Of a stretch of DNA of 64,000 nt, positions 1-9,895 are shown piece by piece (position 1 is the stretch's first letter; every line of letters begins with the position of its first letter). The stretch is taken from the NCBI RefSeq assembly GCF_900109495.1, contig NZ_FOAA01000017.1, positions 1 to 64,000 on the forward strand, given 5' to 3'. A model generated the notes under the pieces. That model made no database searches, was not told the DNA's origin, and was given only the letters and a program-made list of their open reading frames with translations. The stretch is from Ectothiorhodospira marina. GTDB lineage: Bacteria > Pseudomonadota > Gammaproteobacteria > Ectothiorhodospirales > Ectothiorhodospiraceae. The position numbers and the translations under genes were made by a program.

Positions 1-2
1 TG

Positions 3-62
3 CTGCCCTATCACTGGGAACCGCGCACCCAGGCCTGCGGGGAGAATGCCAGCGGGGAGTGA
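3..62 (+). CDS. possible C-terminal tail of a gene entering from the left
   Basis: The third forward frame is open from the window edge and ends at a TGA at 60-62, giving a 19-residue tail that starts LPYHWEPRT. Nothing identifies a family and the stretch is too short to prove coding. It is listed only because the edge may cut a real gene; 63-153 holds nothing I recognise. Confidence 0.15.
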   Translation: MPYHWEPRTQACGENASGE

Positions 63-153
63 GGGGGTCTATATGGGTCCTACCGGACGCGTACGCCTGC
101 TTCAACAGTGCCCTGCCATCAGTGATAGTCCTCGTACTCAATGACGCGAATGG

Positions 154-468
154 TTATGCCCTGCGATCCTCGGATGTGCCCGAATTCCAGGGTCGAATAT
201 TGCTGAGTTGATCGGCCAGAGCATCTTCGGCCACCTCAGTATCGTAAGCTGCTTGCGCCCGAAGCCAGTAACCATTGGATAGCCCAAAGAAACGACAAAG
301 TCGTAGATCTGTATCAGCAGTTATAGCGCGCTTCCCGGCAATGATCTGCCCAATACGCTGAGGCGGAACTCCAATTTCCTTTGCAAGGCGATACTGAGAT
401 ATTCCCATAGGCTCAAGAAACTCCTCCCTCAGCAACTCACCAGGCGTCACAGGATCAATATCGCGCAT
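154..468 (-). CDS. higA: HigA-type antitoxin (XRE/VapI family HTH)
   Basis: This 104-residue protein carries a Cro/C1-type helix-turn-helix at about residues 18-60 (SQYRLAKEIGVPPQRIGQII), preceded by the TPGELLREEFLEPMG motif typical of HigA/VapI antitoxins. Known HigA proteins bind and neutralise HigB and repress their own operon. The ATG follows a GGGGGTGA-like ribosome site and lies 10 bases after the stop of the upstream toxin gene, so the two form one operon with the toxin-first order usual for higBA. Family assignment is firm; activity of the pair is inferred. Confidence 0.9.
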   Translation of the reverse strand: MRDIDPVTPGELLREEFLEPMGISQYRLAKEIGVPPQRIGQIIAGKRAITADTDLRLCRFFGLSNGYWLRAQAAYDTEVAEDALADQLSNIRPWNSGTSEDRRA

Positions 469-478
469 AAGTCACCCC

Positions 479-757
479 CTAATGGTAATCAACCATTTCG
501 ACATCTTCCGCGCCAGCTTTCGTCCACCGAAAGCAAAGCCGGAATTGCTGGTTAATCCGGATGCTGTACTGGCCTCGACGATCACCACTCAATGCTTCCA
601 ACCTATTGCCGGGCGGTACCTTAAGGTCGTCCAGCCGAGTTGCGAGTTGAAGTTGACGGAGTTTCCTCAGGGCCACGCGTTCAAAGTTCGCGAAGCGATT
701 GACACGGTGCCCGCTGGCCAACTTCTCGGTATCCCCACACTTGAACGAGATGATCAC
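479..757 (-). CDS. higB: HigB-type toxin (RelE superfamily mRNA interferase)
   Basis: About 92 residues of the HigB fold: N-terminal IISFKCGDTEKL, the central PPGNRLEALSG motif, and the C-terminal FRLCFRW...VEMVDYH block that matches the conserved fRitFrw...DVeivDYH end of HigB. Relatives cleave mRNA at the ribosome. I choose the GTG at 757, which has AAGG just upstream and places the conserved segment at residue 1. A longer reading to 793 adds twelve residues without family similarity. It is the first gene of a toxin-antitoxin pair with higA. Confidence 0.88.
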   Translation of the reverse strand: MIISFKCGDTEKLASGHRVNRFANFERVALRKLRQLQLATRLDDLKVPPGNRLEALSGDRRGQYSIRINQQFRLCFRWTKAGAEDVEMVDYH

Positions 758-859
758 GGCCTTAATAGTGTCGCACCACGTTAATAACGTCAAGCGTTAC
801 CATGACTTACGGCTCAGCTTGACCATTTTCCCGTCGCCACGACAACGGTCCGAAACCAC

Positions 860-1256
860 ATGGCCACTGGCCTCACAGGAATCCATGGCCCGGCGGGTGT
901 CAGTATGGAAGTTCTCACGCAAATACGAGTATTGTGTTCGAGAACCTGACGCTGGACGGTGCGTTCTTGGGAGGCTTTGGCAACATCTGGAACGACGATG
1001 CGTAGGGTTCGGGCCGTCAGGTCAACTGTTCGCGATCAACAACGCGGGTGCTCTGGGGGCTTTATCCTGACCGGCGACGTGGCCTTGTCCTGGACGGGCG
1101 TGCCGCCCACAAACTCCAACCTTGTTTTCCAGATCAAAGGCGCGCAAGGCCCCAGTAGTGTTGCAGAGCCGGCCACACTGGCATTGCTCGGCCTGGGGAT
1201 GATGTATCTGGGTTTTGCTGCATTCCGTCGTACCCGTTGCCAACGACATGGATCTG
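860..1256 (+). pseudogene. broken PEP-CTERM exported protein gene
   Basis: Pieces of one protein are spread over successive frames. 'TGIHGPAGVS' lies near 875, 'IVFENLTLDGAFLGGFGNIW' starts at 931 in another frame and ends in TAG, 'GPSGQLFAINNAGALGA' is near 1010 in a third frame, and 'GGFILTGDVALSWTGVPP' near 1060 runs into a PEP-CTERM anchor (VAEPATLALLGLG, a hydrophobic stretch, then FRRTR) at about 1157-1240. The last piece has the tripartite sorting signal recognised by exosortase. At least three frameshifts separate the pieces, so no intact product is possible. The HGPA motif hints at a CHRD-like domain, which is uncertain. No exosortase gene lies in the window. Confidence 0.7.
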
Positions 1257-1449
1257 ATCAGCCGCCCTACGGACATCCTCGACGTACAGAGTTGGAATTG
1301 GCCGCGTATTATCCGGAAAACCCTCCCTGTTATCTGCTCAACCCTTCCTGTGTACGCTGGCATCCCTTATGCTTTGGTGCTTCGCAAGAATGGCGCAGGC
1401 TGGATCTTGGCTGGGCGCTCTGGCTCGCGACGCCCGAAAGGATCTGATG

Positions 1450-3366
1450 ATGCTCGACCGACTTCGACTGACGCCCAAGTTACTGGCCCTGTTTGGCGTC
1501 CCCATGGTCGTTGCCCTGGTGTTGGCGGCCATCATCGTGATCATGCAGGTGAATCACCGTGTGGTGGACCTGATGCACGGCTCCGCGCAGGATCGGGCCA
1601 GCGCGGGTTCCGAGAGTGTGGGCTGGTGGCTGGAGTCGCACATGAGTGCGGTACGCACCCTGGCTCAGACTCGGATGATCAGTTCGGGCGACACCGATAG
1701 CATCTCGGGTGTACTGCAGCACTTTGGCCAGCGCATGAGCGCAGAATACGAGGTGCTGTTCTTCGCCGATGGCGATGGCGAGGCCTATTACCACAACGAA
1801 CACCGCTCCAACCTGGTCGACCGGGGCTATTTCCAGCGCATCGTTCGGGATCAAGGTGCCACATCCGTGGTGACCGACCCCGTGTACTCCCGCAGCACCG
1901 GGAATCCGATCACCGTGCTGGCCCATGCAGTGGAAGATGCACGGGGTGAGGTGGTCGGCCTGCTGGCCGCGACCGTCACCCTGGACACCCTTTCGCGCAT
2001 CGTGGAGCAGGCCATCGATCAACCCGGCGCCATTGCCTGGGCCCTGGATTCCAATGGCATGACGATCGCTCACCCGGATGCACGGCGGCGGATGTCGGAA
2101 AATGCCCTGGATGTGGCCAACGAAGCCTACGCCACCATCGCTCGGCGCATGGTAGACGGTGATCGGGGTGTGGGGGAATATGTGGATGAGACCGGGCGCG
2201 CCTTCAATGTGGCCTATCAACCCATTCCCAACACGCCCGGGTGGTCCTTGGCCGTCGCCATCCCCACAGATAACCTACTGGCCACTGCGCGTGAGTTACA
2301 AATAACCCTGGTGGTTGTCTTCGGACTCACCCTATTGATCCTGGCCGGCATCATCATGCTGGTGTCGCGCATGATCGTGAGGCCAGTGAGTGAAACGCGA
2401 CAGGCCCTGGACCGGATTGCGGCCGGCGACGGTGATCTGACACAACGGCTCGATGGGGAGCGTCACGACGAATTCGGGGATCTGGCCCGCAGTTTCAACG
2501 GCTTCATCGATGGTGTTCACACCCTGGTGAGGCAGGTCTCGGAGGCAGCCAGCCAGTTATCGGCGGCGGCAGAGCAACTGGCCGTGTCCAGCCGTCAGGC
2601 CAGTGAGCAAGTTCAGCAGCAGCAATCCGAAACGGAGCAGGTGGCGACGGCCATGACCGAGATGGCGGCCAGCGTGACTGAGGTGGCAGGTAATGCCCAC
2701 CAGGCCGCTGATGCGGCAACCGCATCGGACCGTGCGGCGCATTCCGGTGCCGAGGTGGTCCAGCAAACCTCGCGGGAGGTTGGCGAATTGGCCACGGAGG
2801 TGCAAAGCGCAGTTTCAGTGATCAACCGCCTGCAGGGAGATGCCGAAAGTATCGGTACAGTGCTGGAGGTCATCCGTGGGATTGCAGAGCAAACCAACCT
2901 CCTGGCACTCAATGCAGCCATTGAGGCTGCCCGCGCCGGAGAGGCAGGCCGCGGTTTTGCTGTCGTGGCCGATGAAGTGCGCAGCCTGGCTACACGCACC
3001 CAAAGCTCGACGCAGGAGATTCGGAACATCATCGAAAAACTTCAGGGCGCCGCCAATGACGCGGTCAAGGTCATGGATGCGGGCCATGCCAAGGCCACCG
3101 ATGGCGTTTCCTCCGCCGAACGCGCGGCCCGGGCCTTGGAGGACATCACCCGGAGTATCGGTACCATCAACGACATGAACACGCAGATCGCCAGCGCCGC
3201 CGAAGAGCAATCTGCGGTCGCCGAGGACGTAAACCGCTCCCTTACACGCATCAGCAGCGGCGTGGAGCAGGCAGCCAGCGGCTCCACACAGATTGCGGCG
3301 GCCAGCGACGAATTGGCGAGATTGGCTGCGGAACTGCAAACGCGAGTGGGAAGATTCAAGGTATAG
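1450..3366 (+). CDS. methyl-accepting chemotaxis protein
   Basis: A transmembrane chemoreceptor of about 638 residues. A first membrane helix lies near residues 10-35, followed by a periplasmic sensory region of about 240 residues with the look of a dCache domain, a second helix ([18 protein letters not shown]), a HAMP linker, and a long coiled-coil signalling domain. Its hairpin tip reads [19 protein letters not shown], the CheA/CheW-binding sequence. AAAGGA at 1437-1442 suits the ATG at 1450 or the adjacent 1447. It is a lone gene with no che genes nearby and no sequence hint of the ligand. Family assignment is certain. Confidence 0.95.
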   Translation: MLDRLRLTPKLLALFGVPMVVALVLAAIIVIMQVNHRVVDLMHGSAQDRASAGSESVGWWLESHMSAVRTLAQTRMISSGDTDSISGVLQHFGQRMSAEYEVLFFADGDGEAYYHNEHRSNLVDRGYFQRIVRDQGATSVVTDPVYSRSTGNPITVLAHAVEDARGEVVGLLAATVTLDTLSRIVEQAIDQPGAIAWALDSNGMTIAHPDARRRMSENALDVANEAYATIARRMVDGDRGVGEYVDETGRAFNVAYQPIPNTPGWSLAVAIPTDNLLATARELQITLVVVFGLTLLILAGIIMLVSRMIVRPVSETRQALDRIAAGDGDLTQRLDGERHDEFGDLARSFNGFIDGVHTLVRQVSEAASQLSAAAEQLAVSSRQASEQVQQQQSETEQVATAMTEMAASVTEVAGNAHQAADAATASDRAAHSGAEVVQQTSREVGELATEVQSAVSVINRLQGDAESIGTVLEVIRGIAEQTNLLALNAAIEAARAGEAGRGFAVVADEVRSLATRTQSSTQEIRNIIEKLQGAANDAVKVMDAGHAKATDGVSSAERAARALEDITRSIGTINDMNTQIASAAEEQSAVAEDVNRSLTRISSGVEQAASGSTQIAAASDELARLAAELQTRVGRFKV

Positions 3367-3405
3367 CGGCATGACGGAGTGTATCCGCGCGGATGGGTAT
3401 CCCCC

Positions 3406-3792
3406 TTAAATCGATTCAACCACCTCGGACAGTCTATCCCTGACCTTCGCGGCAATCTGCTTGAGTGCATCGTTATCAATAGCGGTCATGGAAGCCAACG
3501 GATCAATCGCACTGACTTCAACCCCCTCGGAAACTTCACGAAGAATGACGTTGCAGGGCAGCATGGCCCCTACTTGGGGCTCCACGCCGATGGCTTCCCA
3601 GGCCATGCCGGGATTACAGGCTCCAAGAATTCGGTACGCGGGCATTTCCTTATCCAGCTTTTTCTTCATCGTGGCCTTGACGTCGATTTCCGTCAGCACC
3701 CCGAAGCCGTGATCGGCAAGCGCCTTGCGCGTGCGCTGATCGATGTCCTCGACATCCGCATGCTTGATCACTCGGTTGATCGTGTAAGACAT
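3406..3792 (-). CDS. DUF302 domain protein
   Basis: A small cytosolic protein of about 128 residues matching the DUF302 family: the ADVEDIDQRTRKALADHGFG block, a central GACNPGMAWEA motif and the LLPCNVI-like segment MLPCNVILREV. The function of the family is not established. I take the ATG at 3792 because GGAG sits six bases before it; a longer frame starts at 3825 but would overlap the end of egtD. It follows egtD with a 29-base gap and probably shares its transcript. It converges with the chemoreceptor gene. Confidence 0.85.
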   Translation of the reverse strand: MSYTINRVIKHADVEDIDQRTRKALADHGFGVLTEIDVKATMKKKLDKEMPAYRILGACNPGMAWEAIGVEPQVGAMLPCNVILREVSEGVEVSAIDPLASMTAIDNDALKQIAAKVRDRLSEVVESI

Positions 3793-3821
3793 GGTCATCT
3801 CCAATGATTCAGGGGGATCAC

Positions 3822-4790
3822 TCAATCCACCGCCACCCAGTACTGAAGACTGAACCAGTCCCTCTCGTCCTCCCAGGTGCGATGGACATCGAAACCGGTT
3901 TCAGCGGCCAGGGACTGCAGCGCAACGTGCGTGTACTTGTGACTGTACTCGGTGATGATGGGCTCATCGGTGGCAAAATGGAAAGTCTGGCCGGCCAGAT
4001 GCACCGCTTGCGGACAGCGGCTGACCAGGTGCATCTCGATGCGCCCGGCCTCGGCGTTCCAGACCGCCCGGTGCGTGAAGTTGGCGATATTGAAGTCCGA
4101 TCCCAGTTCCCGATTGGCACGCTCCAGCAGATTGAGATTGAAGGCAGCGGTCACGCCCTGGGCATCATCGTAGGCTGGAACCAGGACCTCAGCGGGCTTT
4201 TGCAGATCCACCCCCAGCAACAAGGCACCACCGTGGCCTACAACGCGACGCAGCGTTAGCAGCAACTCCCGGGCTTCCTTGGGCGTGAAGTTGCCCAGCG
4301 TGGAACCCGGAAAGAACACCACCCGGCGCCGAGCCCGCAGTCGGGGTGTGGGTAATGAGAACGGCCGGGTGAAGTCCGCTGCCACCGGCAGAATCTCCAA
4401 TCGGGGAAATGCGGCCTCCAACGGCGCAAGGTTGGCTACCATGTGCTCCAGGCAAATCTCCATGGGGACATAGGCGGCCGGCTCCCGCAGATGCTTCAGG
4501 ACCAGCGGCACCTTGTTACTGCTGCCACTGCCTGGCTCCACCACCATCACCCGTGGTCCCAGGGCACGGGCCATGTCCGCGCCATGCTGCTCAAGGATGC
4601 CCCGCTCGGTGCGCGTGGGGTAGTACTCGGGCAGGTCGCAGATACGGTCGAACAGGCGCGAGCCAGCCTCATCATAGAAATACTTGGGCGAGGTCTGACG
4701 GGGGCGCTGAGACAGGGCTGCGAGCATGTCCTGGAGGAATAGTTCCCGCTCATCAACGGGAGAATGGAGGCGTTGTGCGTTTGCCGGCAT
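3822..4790 (-). CDS. egtD: L-histidine N-alpha-methyltransferase
   Basis: EgtD transfers three methyl groups from S-adenosylmethionine to histidine to make hercynine, the first committed step of ergothioneine synthesis. The 322-residue length is normal for the family. Visible signatures are the SPKYFYDEAGSRLFDRI N-terminal block, the SAM-binding motif VVEPGSGSSNKVPLVLKHL near residue 85, and FFPGSTLGNF near residue 158. Its ATG overlaps the stop of egtB by one base (TGATG), which indicates translational coupling. The adjacent egtB confirms the pathway. Confidence 0.95.
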   Translation of the reverse strand: MPANAQRLHSPVDERELFLQDMLAALSQRPRQTSPKYFYDEAGSRLFDRICDLPEYYPTRTERGILEQHGADMARALGPRVMVVEPGSGSSNKVPLVLKHLREPAAYVPMEICLEHMVANLAPLEAAFPRLEILPVAADFTRPFSLPTPRLRARRRVVFFPGSTLGNFTPKEARELLLTLRRVVGHGGALLLGVDLQKPAEVLVPAYDDAQGVTAAFNLNLLERANRELGSDFNIANFTHRAVWNAEAGRIEMHLVSRCPQAVHLAGQTFHFATDEPIITEYSHKYTHVALQSLAAETGFDVHRTWEDERDWFSLQYWVAVD

Positions 4791-6076
4791 CAGTCGATAT
4801 CCTTGGCCAGTCGGATCCCCATGAACTGCCAGCGGTCTCCGGGATAGAAGAAATTACGGTAGGTGACCCGGGCGTGCCCCGGCGGTGTCACGCAGGAACT
4901 GCCGCGCAGCACCATCTGATTACACATGAACTTGCCGTTATATTCACCGATGGCCCCGGCAGGGGCCCGGTACCCTGGGTACTGCACGTAGGGGCTGGCG
5001 GTCCATTGCCATACTTCACCAAAACACTGGCGCAGGTCAGTGCCCTGTGCGGCATCCGGGTGGAAGGCAGAATGTGTGCCCTGCCCTGTCGGTTCGATCC
5101 CTGCCTGTTCCACGGCGACCTCCCATTCGGCTTCCGTGGGCAACCTGGCGCCGGCCCAGCGGGCAAAGGCATCGGCCTCGTAATAGCTCACGTGGCACAC
5201 GGGGCGGGCCGGATCCAGCGCCTGTTCGCCCATCAGGGTGAATTCCGAGGTGTACTCCCGGCTCCAGTAGAGAGGGCGGTCCCAGCCCTGGGACTGCACG
5301 GTGGCCCAGCCGTCGGACAGCCAAAGCTCGGGAGTGCGATAACCACCATCGCGGATGAACGCCAGGTATTCACCATTGGTGATCAAGCGGTCAGCCAGAC
5401 GGTGGGGTTCCAGCCATTGCCGATGTCGTGGGCGCTCATTGTCGAAAGAGAAACCGATCCCGTCAAAACCCATGTCCACCAGTTCCCGGGCGCCAGACAG
5501 AAACTCCAGGTGCGCTACGGATGCTCCCGTGGAAAGCAGGCCATCCCGGTAGGCTGGACACAGTGGATTGGCAGCCAGTACATGCTTGATATCGGTGAGG
5601 ATCAGTTCCTGGTGCTGTTGCTCATGGTGCAACCCCAGCGTGACCAGCTGCGCCAACTCCGGATCATCACCACGCTCATCCAGCAAGTTCAGCAGATGCT
5701 CATCCACATAGGCACGGTAGGCCATGATCTGGTCGACACCGGGTCGGGTGATCTGGCCGCGCTGCGGGCGAGGGTGCATCTGGCCCACCGTGTAGTAGTA
5801 GGAGTTGAACAGGTAGCCGTAACGTTCGTTGAAACGGTGATACCCCTTTGCATGGGGATGCAGGATGAAATTCTCGAAAAACCAGGTGGTGTGGGCCAGA
5901 TGCCACTTGGTGGGGCTCACGTCGGCCATGGTCTGCACCGTCATGTCCTCAGCGGACAACGGTGCCGCCAGGGCAAGGCTGTGATCCCGGACCGCCTGGT
6001 AACGGTGGCGCAGGGTTTGAAGGGTAAGCTCGGTCTGCGTAACGTCTGGCTGGGCAATATCGGGCAGGGCACTCAC
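4790..6076 (-). CDS. egtB: ergothioneine biosynthesis sulfoxide synthase
   Basis: EgtB is a non-haem iron enzyme that joins hercynine to a thiol donor with oxygen to form the sulfoxide intermediate. The N-terminal DinB-like half shows the metal-binding histidines (KWHLAH near residue 60 and HHEQQHQE at 150-157), and the C-terminal half is an FGE-sulfatase fold (ARLPTEAEWE, EVWQWTASPY, LRGSSCVTP). Length is 428 residues. The start is a GTG with AAGGAG six bases upstream. No egtA or egtC is in the window, so whether the donor is gamma-glutamylcysteine or cysteine cannot be read here. It is first in the egtB-egtD-DUF302 operon. Confidence 0.95.
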   Translation of the reverse strand: MSALPDIAQPDVTQTELTLQTLRHRYQAVRDHSLALAAPLSAEDMTVQTMADVSPTKWHLAHTTWFFENFILHPHAKGYHRFNERYGYLFNSYYYTVGQMHPRPQRGQITRPGVDQIMAYRAYVDEHLLNLLDERGDDPELAQLVTLGLHHEQQHQELILTDIKHVLAANPLCPAYRDGLLSTGASVAHLEFLSGARELVDMGFDGIGFSFDNERPRHRQWLEPHRLADRLITNGEYLAFIRDGGYRTPELWLSDGWATVQSQGWDRPLYWSREYTSEFTLMGEQALDPARPVCHVSYYEADAFARWAGARLPTEAEWEVAVEQAGIEPTGQGTHSAFHPDAAQGTDLRQCFGEVWQWTASPYVQYPGYRAPAGAIGEYNGKFMCNQMVLRGSSCVTPPGHARVTYRNFFYPGDRWQFMGIRLAKDID

Positions 6077-6136
6077 GGCGGGCTCCTTACAACCATGGGT
6101 TCTGTCAATAGACGTTAAACCGTGGATTGATCTACG

Positions 6137-7357
6137 TCAACGACAAACCACCGCCTCCCGGTCACCCCACCCCATGAACTCCCGCAATGCCTGGCGACGT
6201 TCCATGGCATCTTGATACCCCAGACGGATTAATTCACGCGTAAAGCCGGCCTCGAACAGCAGATAAGACAGCAATTCGGAACGCTCCGGATGCATGGCTC
6301 CCAGCGGGTACAGGGCCGCGCGCATCAACCGTGGCAATTCCTGCCGATATCGAACCGCCACCGAGGCAAGGTCCTCTGACGGAGCGATCACCATCGCCTG
6401 GATCGGTCTCAGCTCCGCACCCGCGGAGCGCAACGTTTGTCGTCCGGTCGCCCGCAAGGAGGCATTGATACGCTCCATACGCTCCAGATCCACGGTGAGT
6501 CCATCCAGAAAGATGCTGGACAGGGCATGCCCGGCGATCCGCCCCGGAGAGGGATACGCTTCGCCCCGCTCCCAGGGGTCCTCCTGCAGCTTCCAGGAAC
6601 TGATCACCAGCACCCGATCGGCCCCCAGGTGGATCGCCGGGCTGATGGGCGAGAGGTGTCGCATGGAACCATCACCAAAATATTCCCGGTCAAGACGCAC
6701 CGCAGGGAAGACGAAAGGAATGGCACTGGTAGCCATCAGGTGATCAATGCCGAGTCGAGCCGGGATGCCGATGCGCTTGGCCCGTCGCCAGGGTTCGATA
6801 CTCCCGACCCCTTGGTAGAACGTGAGGCTCTCGCCCGAGGCATACCCGAATGCGGACACGCTCGCGGCACGCAAATGGCCTTCGGCAATGGCCTCATCCA
6901 GAGCCGAAAAATCCAGTGTACGGGTGAGCAATTGCCGAAGCGGCTCGTTGTCCAGAACCGCCTGGGGGCGCCATCGCGGGAAACGTGCGGCCAGCGGGTA
7001 CAGGCTCCAGCGCAGCGCCGAAGACAGCAAGGCACCTGCATCAGCTCGATACACTTGGTGAGCACGGAAATTCCCCCAGATGGCCTCCATACTCTCGACT
7101 CCAGCACGAAAGTCCCTGGCGAGCACCGCCAGTACCGCGGCATTGATGCCTCCAGCCGAGACCCCACACAGGATTGTCAACGGGGTGGGTCCCTCCGTAT
7201 CGCGAAGATCCGCCATGGCCTTGAGAACACCCACCTGATAGGCGGCCCGGGCACCCCCGCCAGTGAGGACCAACGCACGTCGTGGCTCGACATACTCATC
7301 ATGAGATGCAGGCAGCGAGCTGGAATGCGGCGAGATCATCTTGACTGAACGCTCCAT
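6137..7357 (-). CDS. patatin-like phospholipase
   Basis: A 406-residue patatin-family acyl hydrolase. The oxyanion motif GGGARAAYQVG occurs near residue 33, the nucleophile elbow GVSAGG (Gly-x-Ser-x-Gly) near residue 65, and the catalytic aspartate in YFGDGSMR near residue 230, so the Ser-Asp dyad is complete. There is no signal peptide and the family is usually cytosolic or membrane-associated; the lipid substrate cannot be told. It lies 60 bases upstream of egtB on the same strand, so shared transcription is possible. The choice of ATG at 7357 over 7339 is uncertain. Confidence 0.9.
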   Translation of the reverse strand: MERSVKMISPHSSSLPASHDEYVEPRRALVLTGGGARAAYQVGVLKAMADLRDTEGPTPLTILCGVSAGGINAAVLAVLARDFRAGVESMEAIWGNFRAHQVYRADAGALLSSALRWSLYPLAARFPRWRPQAVLDNEPLRQLLTRTLDFSALDEAIAEGHLRAASVSAFGYASGESLTFYQGVGSIEPWRRAKRIGIPARLGIDHLMATSAIPFVFPAVRLDREYFGDGSMRHLSPISPAIHLGADRVLVISSWKLQEDPWERGEAYPSPGRIAGHALSSIFLDGLTVDLERMERINASLRATGRQTLRSAGAELRPIQAMVIAPSEDLASVAVRYRQELPRLMRAALYPLGAMHPERSELLSYLLFEAGFTRELIRLGYQDAMERRQALREFMGWGDREAVVCR

Positions 7358-7555
7358 TCACACATCGGCAAACGGTAGTGAGGCACCTGGAATATTAGTG
7401 CAGGCTACCGGTCGATCGATACCACAGGCGCCCATCCTCGTATCGGATCGCAAACCGGCGGCCCACTTGCAGGAACTCCAGGGGCACAGAAGACGCTCCC
7501 GGTCTTCATCACGTACCTGGGCTTTCAGTATTGGTTAATCTCAATGACTTATGTT

Positions 7556-7574
7556 AATGCGAACCGTTACCATA
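7556..7574. promoter_or_regulatory. weak Fur-box-like site
   Basis: AATGCGAACCGTTACCATA matches 12 of 18 scored positions of the palindromic Fur consensus AATGATAATnATTATCATT. It lies about 200 bases before the TonB receptor start and shares the AATGCGAA half with the better site at 39461. The rest of the 414-base gap at 7358-7771 shows no gene and no riboswitch. Confidence 0.35.
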
Positions 7575-7771
7575 ATTAAACTTGTTCTTATTTATTTCTC
7601 AAACTCCGAGCCCCCTTCGCCAAGCCCGCAAGCCGGCCAGGCCTGCTTGATGCCCACTGCTGCGCCACCCTGGAGGGCGGGCTGGCGCCCAAGAGCTGAG
7701 TCCACATGCCTGACCATAACCATCCCCTGATCGCACACCCTTATGGAACGACATCCAGAGGTGTTTTGCCA

Positions 7772-9859
7772 ATGACAATACCCTGGCGCCTCGCACTACC
7801 CTCGATGGCCCTGCTATTACTGCCCAACCCGGGACAGGCACAGCCTGGAGAGACACCCCCAGCGGAGACTTCGGTACAACTGGACACACTCACCGTCACG
7901 GCGGGCACCCGCACGGAACGCTCATTGGAGCGAAGCCCGGCATCGGTGGAGGTGATCACCGCTGCAGACATCCAGAACAGCGGGTCGGTGCTGCTCAGCG
8001 ACGTGCTGCGCAACCACTCCGGGCTGTATGTGAGTGCCGATGGCACCCTGGCCTCCATCCGGGGCGCCAGCCGGGATGACACCGTGTTCCTGATCAACGG
8101 ACGCCGCATCTCGGGTGAACCGAGCCGGCGCTACGTGCTCAACCGCCTCACGGCAGGACAGATTGAACGGATCGAGATCCTCAAGGGCCCGGGCAGCGTG
8201 CTGTATGGCTCCGATGCCCTGGGCGGCGTGATCAATATCATCACTCGCCAGCCCCGCACCGGCTTCGAGGCGGATGTGGACGTGCAGGCGGGGATGCGCG
8301 ATGGCGGGGGCGCGGAGCGGCTCTCGGCCAGCGCCAACCTGCTCGGCGGCAATGAGCGCACCCAGGTCAGCGTGCTGGCCAACGCCAGCACACGCAACGC
8401 CTATGAGAGCAGCACTTCCGCCCAGGTGGGGGTCACCGGGCAACGAACACCTCCCTCCGAGCACGGTGGAACCAGTTCTCCCGTGCGAAACATTCAGGAT
8501 ATCTACCGCTTCGATGAACAGCGCCTGGACGAGGCGGATGTGTATAACCTGGGAGTGACACTACGCCACGAGATCACTCCCACCCTGCAGGGTGAACTGG
8601 AACTGGGATGGATGGAGGAAAGCCGCTCCAGGGATTACGTCAATGAGGGCCGCACAGACACGAACTACGCCAGCAACCAGGGCCAGACCATTCCGGCCTT
8701 CAATATCCCCACCCGCTGGACCGACGATAACCGTCGCACCGATGTCTCCGGCACCCTGGACTGGCGGCCCGACGAACGCTTCGGGCTGAGCTACAACCTC
8801 TACCAGAGCCGCTATGAAAAGGAACGCTCCGTCACCGTGATCCCGTGGCGTGACCTGGGATTTGAAAGCAGCAGCCAGACGGATGCCGGCGGAAATGACA
8901 CCATACTGACCGAGACCATCAACGACCTGCTGGCCACCTGGAGTCCGTCTGCCAAACACACCCTGGCAGCCGGCGCCCAGTACCGGGATGGGGATGACCG
9001 CTGGCACGGCGGCGCCTTCGCACAGCATGAGTGGCAGGCCAGCAAACGCCTGGATCTGGTATACGGCGTTCGCTACGACGAAGCCAGTGTGGGCGAAGAC
9101 AGCACCACCGTGAAGGCCGGCGGTGTCTATGCACTGACCGAAGCCACACGCCTGCGCTTCAACTACGCCCAGGGCTTCAAGGTGCCCGAGAATCGCGACT
9201 ACGACGTTCGCCAGATCAATCCAAATGGCATGCTCATGCTCGGCGCCCAGGTACTGGACCCCAGTGTCGGCAAGATCCCCCATGACCTGAAGCCGGAGCA
9301 AAGCGAAACCTGGGAGCTGGGCCTGCTGGGACGGGTTGGCGGCGGCCGCTACGAACTCACCGCCTTTCACACCGAGATTCGCGACCGGGTGGAGCGGGTG
9401 CGTGAACAACCCACTGACATCGAGTACATCACCTTCCGCAACGTGGGCGAGGCCCGCATCCGTGGCCTGGAGGCCCTGTTGTCCCTGCCCGTGACCCACT
9501 CGGTGTACGCCGATCTCACTGGCACCTGGGTGGACGCGGAGAATCGCAACACCGGGAAAACCCTTTCCAGCAGCCCGGACATCACCGCCGTGGCTGGCCT
9601 CACCTGGGCACCCGATGACAGGCAATTCTGGCAGCTGCGCGTGCGTCACGTGGGCCAGCGTTATCTGGATGCCGACAACACCGAGCGTGACAGCCGCTAC
9701 ACCGTGGCCGACCTGACTGCCAGCTTCCAGCCCCGAAACTGGGACAACCTGGAACTCTATGGCGGCATCGACAACCTGTTCGACGCCAACAATGACAGCA
9801 GCCTGCTGGCCGACCCGGGTCGGTTCTACCGAGTGGGATTGCGCTACTCGCTGCGCTGA
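7772..9859 (+). CDS. TonB-dependent receptor (CirA/FepA-like)
   Basis: An outer-membrane receptor of about 695 residues. From the ATG at 7772 it has a signal peptide ending near GQAQ, a TonB box-like LDTLTVTA, a plug domain (RSPASVEVITAADI, IERIEILKGPGSVLYGSDAL, GGVINIITR), and a beta barrel ending in YRVGLRYSLR with a terminal aromatic-x-x-x pattern. The longer frame from 7706 adds 22 residues before the signal peptide. The plug resembles siderophore or heme receptors, but the ligand cannot be assigned. A weak Fur-like site lies upstream, and a c-type cytochrome follows 36 bases downstream. Confidence 0.92.
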   Translation: MTIPWRLALPSMALLLLPNPGQAQPGETPPAETSVQLDTLTVTAGTRTERSLERSPASVEVITAADIQNSGSVLLSDVLRNHSGLYVSADGTLASIRGASRDDTVFLINGRRISGEPSRRYVLNRLTAGQIERIEILKGPGSVLYGSDALGGVINIITRQPRTGFEADVDVQAGMRDGGGAERLSASANLLGGNERTQVSVLANASTRNAYESSTSAQVGVTGQRTPPSEHGGTSSPVRNIQDIYRFDEQRLDEADVYNLGVTLRHEITPTLQGELELGWMEESRSRDYVNEGRTDTNYASNQGQTIPAFNIPTRWTDDNRRTDVSGTLDWRPDERFGLSYNLYQSRYEKERSVTVIPWRDLGFESSSQTDAGGNDTILTETINDLLATWSPSAKHTLAAGAQYRDGDDRWHGGAFAQHEWQASKRLDLVYGVRYDEASVGEDSTTVKAGGVYALTEATRLRFNYAQGFKVPENRDYDVRQINPNGMLMLGAQVLDPSVGKIPHDLKPEQSETWELGLLGRVGGGRYELTAFHTEIRDRVERVREQPTDIEYITFRNVGEARIRGLEALLSLPVTHSVYADLTGTWVDAENRNTGKTLSSSPDITAVAGLTWAPDDRQFWQLRVRHVGQRYLDADNTERDSRYTVADLTASFQPRNWDNLELYGGIDNLFDANNDSSLLADPGRFYRVGLRYSLR

Positions 9860-9895
9860 GCCCCCTTTTCCTGAACACGCGGACAGATTCAAGCC

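Noticed and set aside
4409-6118. 569-codon plus-strand open frame over the ergothioneine genes
   Set aside because: It is the antisense shadow of egtD and egtB, with no recognisable domain and no plausible ribosome site; the minus-strand genes have clear catalytic motifs.
7600-7700. Possible cobalamin riboswitch before the TonB receptor at 7772
   Set aside because: GCCCACTGC and GCAAGCC words occur, but the B12 box and the CCCCCGCAACGGTA core are absent.
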